Shown piece after piece: positions 45,461-55,900 of a stretch of 64,000 bases of DNA. Source of the stretch: Bryoerythrophyllum caledonicum (Eukaryota > Streptophyta > Bryopsida > Pottiales > Pottiaceae); contig OZ020518.1 in the NCBI GenBank assembly GCA_963971425.1, positions 11,104,190 through 11,168,189 of the forward strand, read 5' to 3'. Position 1 is the stretch's first letter, and every line of letters begins with the position of its first letter. The notes below the pieces were generated by a model, which was not told where the DNA came from, searched no databases, and was given only the letters and a program-made list of their open reading frames with translations. Made by a program: the position numbers and the translations under genes.

Positions 45461-46280
45461 TGACAACAAGCACAGAATTTGGGCTCGGTCCAGAATTTGG
45501 GCTCTGTCCAGAATTTGGACCTTCGCAGTCGAGCTCAGCATTGTTGCGATCGATTGCAGCTGAAAATTCAGAATCTCCTTGAAAACTCGTGAAAACAACG
45601 ATTTCCAGGCACGCAATATCCTACCTCGCAGAAACCTCTGTTGTCTCTCTCTCTCGTCGGAGTTCTCTTTGGGTAAGAAAGGCGCAAAACCAACGAAGTT
45701 CGTTTCATATATGGACGGTATTCGTCCAACGACGGTGTCGGTGTCCGCAACGCATTTCGTTGGACCGATGGACAAGATTCGTTTGATGGACGGTTTTGAT
45801 GGACGCATCACATATCGTTCGTGCGGTAGCTGTTCAGTGAAATAGTTAGACGAGAGGTCCCTTCATCAACCTCCGTGAAATGCACTCAGCCCTAAGTCAT
45901 CTGGACTGTAATCTACATGAATATCAGCTCCGTCACGTTGTCGAAATTCTCAATAGCTACGCTGCCGTTGAAATACCTCTCAGAGATTCTCAATTTCGGT
46001 AGGGAAAGCTTGATTGTCGCTCAGATCTCTGGAGAAGATACAATTCACAGCGTGTGAGGACCAATTTACAAGGTCTGAGGGTCTCAGGAAACAACAGAGG
46101 CAGATTCGAGAGTTCTGTTCTGCACTCTGCTGGGATTTGTTTCGCTCTTTGAAACAACAGAGACTTGTTCAACTTTCAAGGCAAGGCCACCAATGAGAGC
46201 TCAATTGAGGTGGAGCATCCCAAAATTGCACACTTCCTGACCCAATGCCGATAATGGCTGGGGTTTTCAGGGTTTGAGTT
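45461..46280. repeat. PAL-unit downstream segment with possible antisense transcription unit
   Basis: Matches the reverse complement of about 21600-22440 and, toward its end, 9970-10200. An 18-bp tandem (CAGAATTTGGGCTCNGTC, 45473-45520) is found only here. The minus-strand frame 45811-45374 (145 codons, MMRPSKPS...) is disrupted in the 22-kb copy, so it is not called as a gene. At 46165-46280 a piece of block A follows and is cut by the copia element. Confidence 0.5.
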
Positions 46281-46481
46281 TGTAGAAACTGAACTAAGAC
46301 TAGAAGCTCTAGAGCTGGGCAAGTGCACACTGAACACAAAGACATGAAGCTGTCAATATATACAGGAGCTGTCAACGTTGACAGACACAACGAATGGGAA
46401 CCATGCAGGATGGATGAACCTAGGGCTTGACACGTGGGTCAAGAGCGGAATGAATCTCAACAGCCTCCCTCGCTCTTAACA
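46281..46481 (-). repeat. candidate 3' LTR of the copia remnant
   Basis: On the minus strand it begins TGTTAAGAGC and ends TTTCTACA, so TG...CA, and it abuts host DNA on the left. No purine tract precedes it and no partner LTR is in the window, so the inner boundary is tentative. Confidence 0.45.
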
Positions 46482-46739
46482 AGGTCTGAGAAGAGAGTTC
46501 CAGGAGGAAGCGATGACGAGAGTTTGGAGGCAGGTGCAGGAGGTGCTTCTGTGGTGGAGAGATGAGGTCAAGTTCCTATCAGCAATAAGTATCAGTTGTC
46601 CTTAAGGGAAACTGGAAGGGCGCTGATGACCCAGATGGGGTTTCCTCTAGGTGTGGCTGTTGTTTGGATGTTGTTTGGCTGTTGGTGGAAGTAGAAGTAC
46701 CCCTAAGAGGATCAAGGACAGGGTCTAGGTGGCAGCAGA

Positions 46740-47870
46740 GACGATGCCAACCATGTCTGAGTTGATCTTGAACTTGTTGAGAGCGAGCGGCTTGGTAAAA
46801 AAATCAGCCTCCTAGGAGTGAGTCGGAGTGAATAAGACTTGTACAAAACCATTTTGGGTTGATTCCCTGATAAAATGTTGTTGGATGCCGATATGTTTGG
46901 TACAACTGTGCATAATTGGGTTGTCAACAAGTCAGATGCTGGATTGATTGTCGGTGTAGATCGGTGTAGGTGATGTTGTGTCAACACCAATCTCTTGAAG
47001 TAAGTTACGGAAGTAAATCACATCTTTGGAAACATATGCTAAGACTCGGTACTCAGCCTCTGTGCTGGAGAGGCTCACAGTTGGTTGCAACTTGCTGGAC
47101 CAAAAGATTGGTGCTCCTCCTAGTTTGTCCAAGATGCCTGATGTTGACCGTTGGGAGTCTAAATCACGTCCCCATTCGGCATCCGTGAAGGTGTGATACG
47201 TAGTGGTTGGTGATGATGGAAACAATAGACCATAATTCACTATCCCCTTCAGGTAGCGCAAGATGCATTTGGCTACTTGAAAATGGGCTTGTTCAGGAGA
47301 AGCCATGTATCTAGCCACAACTAACGGCATAACACACGCCAGGGCGAGTGTTTGTAACATATATCAGACTACCTACAAGGGAGCGGTAGAGTTCAGCATC
47401 AACTTTTGGGGTGTCCATAGTTCGTTGCAAGTGGAGACTAGGATCCATAGGAAGTAAACTAGAATTGCAGTTTGATAGGCCAAATTTGTCCAAGAGCTTT
47501 CGTATGAAGACAGTTTGAGTGAGGAGAATCCCATTTTTTCTTTGTTGTATTTCAGCTCCCAGATACAAAGTTCCATAGCCAAGGTCTGTCATGCGAAATT
47601 CACGTATCAGGGCAACTATCAAACTTGCAATTCGCTCATGATCGTCACTAATAATCAAGAGGTCATCTACGTAGAAGAGGATAAATGTGCGTTTTCCATC
47701 CTTGGTCCAATAGTAAAGATTTGGGTCATACTTGCTTCTAGTGAGGCCTTACGCAAGAAGCCATGAATCTATCCTAGAGTACCATGCTTTGGGCGCTTGT
47801 TTCAACCCGTAAAGTGCATGTTTAATTCTACATGCTTCCAATGAGTTTCCAGCTTGCGAGAAACCCTCTT
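46740..47870 (-). pseudogene. copia reverse transcriptase and RNase H (frameshifted)
   Basis: Reading leftward: [16 protein letters not shown] (about 47770-47830), the catalytic FYVDDLLIIS (near 47662-47690), YLGAEIQQRKNGILLTQ, YRSLVGSLIYVTNTRPG, then RNase H with TFTDAEWGRD, SLSSTEAEYRVLA and IYTDNQSSI, and a frame-shifted tail. These are standard Ty1/copia pol blocks. Stops and frame changes occur near 47755, 47330 and 46930. Confidence 0.9.
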
Positions 47871-49750
47871 ATCACGGGACGTGGCATCGAGGGCCTCTCC
47901 GTATCATAGTTTTAGCATAGATTAGTTTGTTACTAATCTACGTGTGTTTAGGGACATATGGCAGCGCACCCTATTCATCCATGGATGACTTTCATCCACT
48001 TAGGGTTGCGCGTGTGTGCGCATAGCGCCGCACTTGTCCTTGACTTGACGTCTTTGTCAAGTCAAGCTTTGTGAGTGAGAGTGGAGAGTAGAGTTTGAGA
48101 ATTGCTTGTAAATGGCGGTTTAAGCCATTAGTAAAGTCTCATGCTTTCCATTTGTACTTCACACTCGTTGATTCACCCATTGTGGTGTGTGTGACGCTTG
48201 ACTACTCTTGTGATATGCAACACATTCACTTGACAAAGACCACCTCATTCTTCTTGGTTTCTCAACAATGTTTTTTGTATTAAATTAGTTGTGCAAAAAT
48301 AGAAAGAGTAGAGAAGAGTGGGTTAAAGAAAATAATGCATTGATTATTAGTGTTAGTTCCGATTATGAGCACTAATGTGGGAGAGCGTACTCCTTCTTGA
48401 TGTAAGCTTGAGGTTCTGGAGGTTGCTGGAGGTGATGAAGTTTTGGACTAGCCTACGAGCTAGTAACTTGAGTCGTGAGAGCTTTGGGGAGCGCTGGGAG
48501 TTCGTAAGAACGAAAGGGGAGCTTAAAGGAACGCTAGGGGAGTGCGAGAGCAAAGGCTGGCAACTCCACTTGGGACGTGTGGGAGCCTCATAAAGGCGTG
48601 AGAAGCGTGGGAGCTTTATAAAGGCTCGCGACTCTAGGACGCTGGGCGTTGACTTCGGGGCACTTGGGACGTGGATGTTGGTTAGAGGACATCGGGCGAG
48701 AGGCAAATCAAGACGCCGGTCAAAGGGGAGTGTTCTTCCAATTTCAGGCTCAGTGCGGTTTTCATCCATGAGGCGTGATCGTCATCAGCTGTGTTCCTCA
48801 TTCGTCCAATCGGCGGAAGAGCATGCAAAGGCATCAGCGTTTCTAAACCCACAAGTACCCTAATTGCATGCCGAAGACCCAAAACCGGTAGTTTTTCACT
48901 CAAAATTCCAGAAGTCCCTAGAGTTGGATGTTAGAATTTTAGATTTTGCAATTTTCAGTATTTTGCGATTCCGACGACGGATTTGGATTCGTGAAGAAAT
49001 TGTAAGATTAGTTATGAGAAAATTTTCTAGTTTACCAAAAAAAAAATATTTGGCTAGTTTTTGGACGTCACGAAAACAATCACATGTTTTGTGATCTTTA
49101 AAAAAAAATTAAAAAAAATAGTGCTAAACTTTGGGAATAGATTTCAAAGGCATTCTTGCTCGGATGTGAGTGACATTTATGCTAATAGATAGGGTTTCCG
49201 CCATTTGACGTAATTTTAGCGTAAGTTTGGCGTTTGTCGTGATTATCCACCAATTTATGTGATTTCATTGGAGAGATAGTATTTTTTAAACACCACGGTC
49301 AATCTCCACTACTACCTTAGTTTTAGACATTAGGGAGAACATTTTTTAGTGTTTTTCTTGATTTGCAGGTTTTGCGACTTTGAGGCATCCACTGCAAGCG
49401 TGTGCCAGTGGCGCTGTCTCTTTCATTTTCCTGCTTTTATGTTGTTGGGGGAGAGGATCTGGTTTTTATTTCTGTATTTTTGTGCGGTACCTCCCCCGTG
49501 TTGCGGGCTTATTGCCGGTGTTTTCCGGTGGCCCTATTTATTGTTGTGCTAGCTTGTGATAGGATATCGTAGGGGTGAAGTCGAGTTCATGGCCGGCAAG
49601 ACCTTTCTATGTGGGGGGATGTGGTTGGACCTGTGTTAGCCGGAGGTGATGACCAGTAAAGCACATAGCTTGGTGATTTTGCAAGTGCAGGTTGACCGTC
49701 CGTACCCTTACCCTTTAGATAGCACCCGTAGATAGTTACCCAGTGGATTT
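47871..49750 (+). other. untranslated 5' region of the next retroelement (LTR likely, not delimited)
   Basis: A sharp change of sequence at about 47870 cuts the copia RT. The following 1.9 kb lack a coherent frame and precede a Gag-like ORF on the plus strand, so they probably contain the 5' LTR and leader of that element. Without a second LTR in the window I cannot fix the ends. The 72- and 138-codon frames near 48353-48769 have no recognised domain. Confidence 0.45.
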
Positions 49751-52276
49751 TTGTTTATGGTGAGTACGAGAAGTTGGTATTACCGTTCTCCCTCACCAGA
49801 TTCTACGGAGAGTGCACCAGCTTCAGACTTTGGGCAAGGGTCGGATACCGACAAGGCTTTTGAGCATATTTCGGCGTTGGATACCGACCGTCGGCTTCGA
49901 GTTTGGGGTGTGGGCACGTTTGACGACATGGAGGACGATCACCACCAGGTTGTGCGTGATCGTTTCTCAGGTCGGGCTGGGGGCATCTCCCTGCCCAATT
50001 GGCGGCTCCATTTCCAGACATGGATGAAAGAGAAGCGCCAGCGTTCACCGTCGTTCAATGACTAGTACGCTTTTGAGCTTTTGCCCCAGCATTTGGAGTT
50101 CGAGGCGCTCCAGACCTATGGAAGGTGGTCGGTACTGCATGCGGAGGAATTGCGTCCGGTTGAGGATTACTGGCGCGACCGGGTGGAGTTGGTGACTGCG
50201 CTTAAAGAGAGCACCGTTGCTCGTGTTCCGGCCTTTACCGATCAACCCAAAGAGGAGGGAGGCTCCTCCAGTGAGGATTCCAGACAGAAGGGCATTGCCT
50301 TTGTAGATGAGGCGTCCGGCACGGAGGCCATGTCGCGTTTGGCCCAGGCCACGCGGGCGGCATTGGTGGTTGTCGGTCCGCCACCAGTCTTTATTCCTCC
50401 GGCACGATTCATGGTGCACTTGGAGGTGGAATATGGGGGATTCCGGCGTTATCAGATGCAGCGCATCCAGGATTTCCGCCGTGAAAAGGAGGACACGCCG
50501 CGTACCATGTATAGCCCATTGTCGCGATTGGCGGCGGAGGCCGGTAATGTCTTCACGGAGCGCCAATTTGTGAAGATTTTTATCTACATGTTGGAGAAGA
50601 GGATGGTGCACTTGATCACCCCCCATCTTCTTTTTTATTATCACGGCAACGCGAGTTTGGCTCAGGCGTTTGCTGAGGTCGAAGCGCTTGGTAGAGCGTT
50701 GGGTGTGTCCGAGGCCACAAACTTGGTCACATCATTGATGGACGTTCCCATCTCCAAGAAGCTTGCTACTGCGACGAGTAGCTTGGCGGCGGCACAACCT
50801 CAAAAGGTTGTGCATTGTTGGACTTGTGGAGAACCTGATCACACCAAAGGAGACCCAAACTGTTCCAAGAAGAAGTGGGTAGAGAAGGGGAAGGTGAAGT
50901 TCAAGACCGAGGCGGCCAAGTTTGGTGACAAAGTTGCGGGCAAGGGAAAGAAGCTCGTTACTTGTTCTCATTGTGGCAGATCCCGCCATAGCGATGAGAA
51001 CTGCTTTGTTCTCCACCCGGAGAAGCGACCGGGTTCATCACGAGAGAAAGACTTGGAGGCCAAAGTGGCAGACTTGGAGAAGAAGTTGAGTATGAATGCT
51101 TCTTTGGGACAAGTGGTAAACGCACAGGCTCTGGTGAAGAGTTGTGGTTCGTCCTCAGCCATGGATGCCTATTTGCATGGCGCTTCCGGGAAGATTGTGG
51201 CTGCAGTTTTTGCTCGTGTTCAGACCACCGCACAGGCGGTGTCACCTTCATCCAGTGTACCGGGTACCAGTGGTCGTCCACGTCACGTGGGGTTATCGGA
51301 CCACATTGATCAGTCACGGCTACCACTATCGTTTGGCATTGCGGATGCAGCTGCTACTGGTGCCGCTCTCCCTTTAACTACCGTACCACCAGTTTCTTCC
51401 ACTCATGTGGATGCCGTACATTCCTTGGCGTACAAGGTATTGCAGTTGTCGGTGTTTGCCGGTGTCGACTTTTTGACACCGGATTTTCAACCATCCGGTG
51501 TTTTCCACTTGACGGGTAGTATGCTGGAGGGCAAGGTGCCCATGCCATCATTGGAAGTATCGCAGGCAGTGACGGCTCCACCCACCGAGGAGGATTTGGT
51601 GGCAATGCAGGCCAAGTTGGCGGCGGAGGCTATTTCTACGTTTGAGGCCAATGCCACTTCCACACTTGTAGATCAGCCCTCCGGGAATCAGTCCTTGATC
51701 TCCGGAGTGGCTTATTTGTCTGACGTTGCGGCCCGGTTGGCATGGGAGCGATGTAGTGTGCGTCCAGGGGTAGTTCGTTTGGTAAACGATGACGAAGTCA
51801 TGATGGTTGGTCGTATGGACGGCAACCCCACTCGAGCTATCCTCCTTCGTGTTATGTTGGACTCCGGAGCTCAGCCAATGATGATTGGCAAGTAGCTAGT
51901 CGAGGATTTGGGTCTAGGTGCTTCGGACCTCGAGCCTTGCCCATTCTCGATTGTTACATCGGTTGGAGGCACGGAGAAGGCCATGTGCTACACCCTACAT
52001 CCGTTGCAGTTGATGTTTGGCGTGGGATCTGGTCCGTTGTTCTCCCATGTCTCTCTTCAGTGCGTTGTGACTAGCGCTACCAACTACGATATTTTGGTGG
52101 GCCAGCGAGCACTATATCCACTTGGATTTGGGGTGGATAACTGGACGGAGGAGGTCTAGATTAGACGAGGGTGGTCTGCCGATGATGGCAGAAAGGAGCT
52201 CATCCCCGTGGTCTTCGTAGCTAGCGCGGTGACTTCGACGACGGACGCTATGTTTGGGTGCAATGCTCTGGCATGA
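49751..52276 (+). pseudogene. retroelement Gag-protease polyprotein, interrupted by TAG codons
   Basis: One reading frame is kept from 49751 to 52276 apart from TAG stops at 50063, 51893 and 52157. The long middle part (50081-51895) has two zinc knuckles: C246, C249, H254, C261 (CWTCGEPDHTKGDPNC) and C295, C298, H303, C308 (CSHCGRSRHSDENC). It is followed by a short coiled-coil-like stretch (EKDLEAKVADLEKKL) and, at its end, a retropepsin active site MLDSGAQPMMIG. The protease continues past the second TAG with NYDILVGQRALYPLG. The N-terminal capsid part is not close to the other Gags here. The family cannot be named without RT, but a Ty3-like element is likely. Confidence 0.75.
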
Positions 52277-52683
52277 AACTTGCCGTGTGGTTCTTCTCTT
52301 TAAGAGGAGATATATGCATTTATGTCTAGGGTGAACGACTCACGCGAGCACCCACCATTGGCGATCCCTGCACGTCATTGTAAGGATCCGCTTCCGCCGT
52401 GGAGGACGCCATTGAAGCTCACTCATCGGAGTGGGGATATTGTGGACGTTCTTGATGCTCCAACGCTGTCAGTGTACTCTTCCACTTCGTTATTGGCTCG
52501 CACTATTCAATGGCCACCACCAGATGAGGGAAAATTACCCTTGTAGAATTATTTGCCGGTAATGGTACGGGGCTCACGGCTGTGTTAGAGGCCGGGCTCA
52601 AGGTACGACGGTATATCCACGTGGATAGTGGTTTTGCAGCCAACCGTGCCGCTCACCATCACATTCAGCGTCAGGGTTGTCAT
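52277..52683 (+). pseudogene. C5-cytosine methyltransferase-like fragment downstream of Gag-protease
   Basis: In the Gag frame, 52322-52546 encodes a linker (LTHRSGDIVDVLDAPT...LLARTIQWPPPDEGKLPL). After a one-base frame change at about 52542 the sequence reads VELFAGNGTGLTAVLEAG, then VRRYIHVDS and AANRAAHHHIQ. FAGxGTGL preceded by VEL and followed about 20 residues later by an acidic residue after a beta-strand (HVD) is the SAM-binding motif I/II pattern of C5 DNA methyltransferases. The domain breaks off after about 50 residues into GGACGG-rich DNA. The catalytic PC and ENV motifs are absent, so it cannot be active. Confidence 0.6.
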
Positions 52684-52990
52684 AACGGACGGGTTGAGGT
52701 GATCGGACGGGACAACCGGACGGGCGGTCCGGACGGCACGGACGGACGGTTCAGACGGATTGCCCGAAGTGCGCCCAGTAATTTTTGGCAAGTAAGAATT
52801 TTTTACTGTGATCGCCACGTCACATACGGACGTGTCACGCCACCGTGGCACTAGGGCGGGGACGTCACAATGAGGGGCGGAGAGCCCTCCGCTGGGGCGG
52901 GGACGTCTACGCCCCTGGGCGGGGACGTCTACCCCCTGGGGCGGGGACGTCCCCGCCCCTCATGTAGGCGTCCACGCCCCTGCATCATTG
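52684..52990. repeat. GC-rich low-complexity and GGGGACGT repeats
   Basis: First come GGACGG-type repeats (52684-52760), then several copies of GGGGCGGGGACGTC with TACGCCCCT between about 52852 and 52985. The repeats contain the palindrome GACGTC and can fold on themselves. This block truncates the methyltransferase-like frame. Confidence 0.75.
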
Positions 52991-53197
52991 AGCGGATAGG
53001 CCTTAATGTCTCGAAGCAAAATTTGTTTATTACATTAAAAAGTAATACGATAAAACAACAATTCCCTAATCCCATACTTCCAAACCAAGTAATATCTTGT
53101 AGTTATCTAAGAAACCTTTTTCTCTCCTAGCTTCTTCTATGAATTATCACAACTCTCTTGATTTCGCATACATATATGTAGTTACTTTTCTTGTCCT
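52991..53197. other. AT-rich spacer
   Basis: Lies between the GC-rich repeats and the 3' end of the hAT frame. Nothing recognisable is seen. It may include the 3' UTR of the hAT gene. Confidence 0.4.
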
Positions 53198-54316
53198 TTA
53201 ATTATTCAAACGGCCCGATCTGCGCACTCCTTCGGTGGACGGGCCACCCATAACCGCATCTCGAAGGACGATATCATCATCATCTGGTGCCTCATCGCAA
53301 TCTGGACGGTTGTCATCATCAGCTCCTTCACCGCTCTCATCTGAGAATTCTCCATTGCTATTATCCGTAGTCCAAAAGCCCTCTATTTCAGAGTTGTCAT
53401 TGCGAAGCTCGACGACTGTTTCACCATCGCAACGCGAGTGTCTGAATCTCTTTTGTCGATGTGCGTGAGGATCATCGCCGTCGGAATTTATGGTTGGGCC
53501 GCTGGTAGGACGAATTTCTCGATTCGGAACAACAAACGCCGGAGTTGTTGAAGAGCGTCCTGGAACATACGTGTCCAAAAACGGTTGTACAACCACGTTC
53601 GGATCTCGTGCCCCTATTCCAAGGAGGGGACGTCTACAATGCCTTGAGGAGGATGCTTCGCCGTTGTTTCTTCCTTCATGGCCTCTAGCCGCTCCACGGC
53701 CTCTAGACCCTCCACGAGCATTAGTCCTTGCACTCGGTTGTATATATTGACCCATTGGATGAAGAGGCGTCCTTGTAGCGGCCAAAAGGGGTCTGCCATT
53801 TCTGGTAGTAGTAGCGGAAGTGTTTAGACCCATCCCCTCAACGCCTACACTTTGTTGAAAAGGTCCATACATGGCATTCGCCGTTCTAGGAGAAGAGGAA
53901 TTCCGGGAAGGCGGCGTTGGTATATTCTGGTCATTGATAACCGTAGGCAACACCACAACCGGAGATGGTAGTGGCTCAAGGTCCTCTGTGAATACAAAAG
54001 CATCATCGGGGTCTACATATTCCGGGTCAAAATGCTTTCGTTGATTAACAACCCTTTCATTTCTTCGAGTTGTCCCTACAATTGTTGTGTTTACAACATT
54101 TGCGTTAGAGTCACCTTGAACGACTCCAGTGCTATGAAATGATACACCCATTCCAATAGGGTTCTCTTGGCCTTACCGGTTTTCAACCGATGCTTGGTTG
54201 TTTCGAGTCGCAGTATTTACTGCGTTCTCTCCCGCTCCGTTGTTGTCGCCATCTCCATTTCCACCACCATAGTCTGATGGGGAATTGTCCTCGTCGCGAA
54301 CATTCCCGACATTGCC
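53198..54316 (-). pseudogene. C-terminal extension of the hAT transposase gene (out of frame)
   Basis: If one base is allowed to shift in the G tract at 54315-54328, the hAT frame continues (NVGNVRDEDNSPSDYGGGNG...) through one stop (ENR*GQENPIG) into the 317-codon frame at 54151-53198. That frame is rich in Asn, Gly, Arg and acidic residues (RGGSRGRGAARG, EGADDDNRPDCDEAPDDDD) and looks disordered. It is probably the tail of the transposase or of an adjacent exon. No catalytic domain is present. Confidence 0.5.
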
Positions 54317-55700
54317 CCCCCCCCCCCCGTTTCAGGCTCTTCAAGGTTAGTCACATTTGGGATGTCGCTCTCTGAGGAAGTAGACAAAGGTTGCACTTCA
54401 TGAATGCCCTCAATTTGATGAAAATGAGGCGAAGGACTGCGACGAGGACTTTGATTCCAAGGTCCCCAACGACCTTGAGCCAATTCTTCTTCCACATCGT
54501 CATCATCTCCGTAATAGTTTCTCGTTTCCTCAAGATGATCGGCGCCTTCCGCCCAAATATTAGGGTGTCCACGGTACTCCAGCGGAGTGTGGGGAGTTGC
54601 CATATTGTGCTCCTCCTCTTCCTCGGCTATCAACACATCAAATTCACGATTAGGTTTACCCACCGGGACCGGCCCTAGGGCATCTGGGTCGGAATCCTCC
54701 GAGTGAATATTCGCATCGTACCATCGAACAGGATCGGCCCCTGGTCTTTGTTGAAGGCATCGGCTATTGGTATAAATATACACCAATGACGCAGCCTTTT
54801 CTGCCGCTAATCGATTTCGGCTCTTGTTGTGGACAAACGAGTACATACTCCAATTTCGTTCGCAAGAGCTAGCTGAACACGTAAGGGCTAGAATACGAAC
54901 AGCTATTTTAGACAATGCCTTGTCTGCGATCCTGGCCCACCATTGGTGGAGTTGAAGCTTTGTCTGGCGGATGTCAGATGCCTCGGTAGGGCCATATGGT
55001 CCTGTGCCCTCCTCGTAGTGTATTAACTCATATTGGACGTCCTCATATGAGACTTCCAATACCTCCATCAATTTGCGAACAACCCGATTCAATGCTCTTT
55101 GTGCGATTCCGTCAGCCCTAAGCGCCACATTATCCTTGAGGTAAGGATTCAAAAGAGCCCCGGCGTAGTGAACATCGGTAAAAACCATTTGCCACCGGGC
55201 ATCAAAAGATTGCTCAAGAGTGGATGCTATGTCAGCTCGTAGAGTAAAGGGTGACTCTCTCAAAGAGTACACGTGTTCTCGCAAATTATGCATCACGAGC
55301 CACGCACGATCCATGGCTGGTTCGCGGCCATCAAACACACGCAATGCCTTCAAAACATCCCCAGTCATGTGCACGTAATCCTGACATCGTTGCCAAAAGG
55401 CCACATCTTCGATGGTGAGCACCACATTACGCGCTGCGGTTGCTGCTTGCTCTCCATTTTGTTTGTTCCGTAGGGTTGCAAAGTAGTTTACAACACGGGG
55501 GTGGTCTTTCAACTGCTCCAACACTCCTTTGAGTCTCACCAATCGATCCAACATAAGGAAATTACAAGCAAAGCGGGTTTCAGTGGGCACTACAATATGT
55601 AGGTTTGGACTCAAGTCACGAAGTGTTCCCATTGTCGAATGGTGGTTTCTAATATATTTGCACAATTTCTTTGCCCTCTCTATTAAATCTTTAAATTCTT
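54217..55700 (-). CDS. hAT-family transposase, C-terminal part
   Basis: The visible protein (about 490 residues after the gap) ends with the hAT dimerisation domain: HQWWARIADKALSKIAVRILALTCSASSCERNWS, then HNKSRNRL and KAASLVYIYTNSR. Upstream stretches (FKDLIERAKKLCKYIRNHHS; RDLSPNLHIVVPTETRFACNFLMLDRLVRLK) fit the RNase H-like catalytic region of plant hAT proteins, with the large helical insertion in between. The 5' part is lost in the N gap. The frame then ends just after a 14-base homopolymer. A domesticated hAT gene is possible, but transposon origin is more likely. Confidence 0.82.
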
Positions 55701-55900
55701 NNNNNNNNNNNNNNNNNNNNNNNNNNNNNNNNNNNNNNNNNNNNNNNNNNNNNNNNNNNNNNNNNNNNNNNNNNNNNNNNNNNNNNNNNNNNNNNNNNNN
55801 NNNNNNNNNNNNNNNNNNNNNNNNNNNNNNNNNNNNNNNNNNNNNNNNNNNNNNNNNNNNNNNNNNNNNNNNNNNNNNNNNNNNNNNNNNNNNNNNNNNN
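55701..55900. other. assembly gap (200 N)
   Basis: A run of exactly 200 N, likely a placeholder of unknown true size. By comparison with 63543-63772, about 230 bp of the next LTR start must lie in the gap or be missing, together with the rest of the hAT gene if it continued there. Confidence 0.98.

Larger units (their letters stand above)
46281..47870 (-). mobile_element. Ty1/copia remnant, 3' half
   Basis: Minus-strand copia RT and RNase H sequence, truncated on its 5' side near 47870. The left boundary is clear: block A reads GGTTTGAGTTATCGG in the PAL3 unit (near 33307) but GGTTTGAGTT|TGTAGAAAC here. Confidence 0.8.

Noticed and set aside
48353-48769. 138-codon minus-strand frame in the leader of the 50-kb retroelement
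   Set aside because: No domain, and it lies antisense within an untranslated retroelement region.
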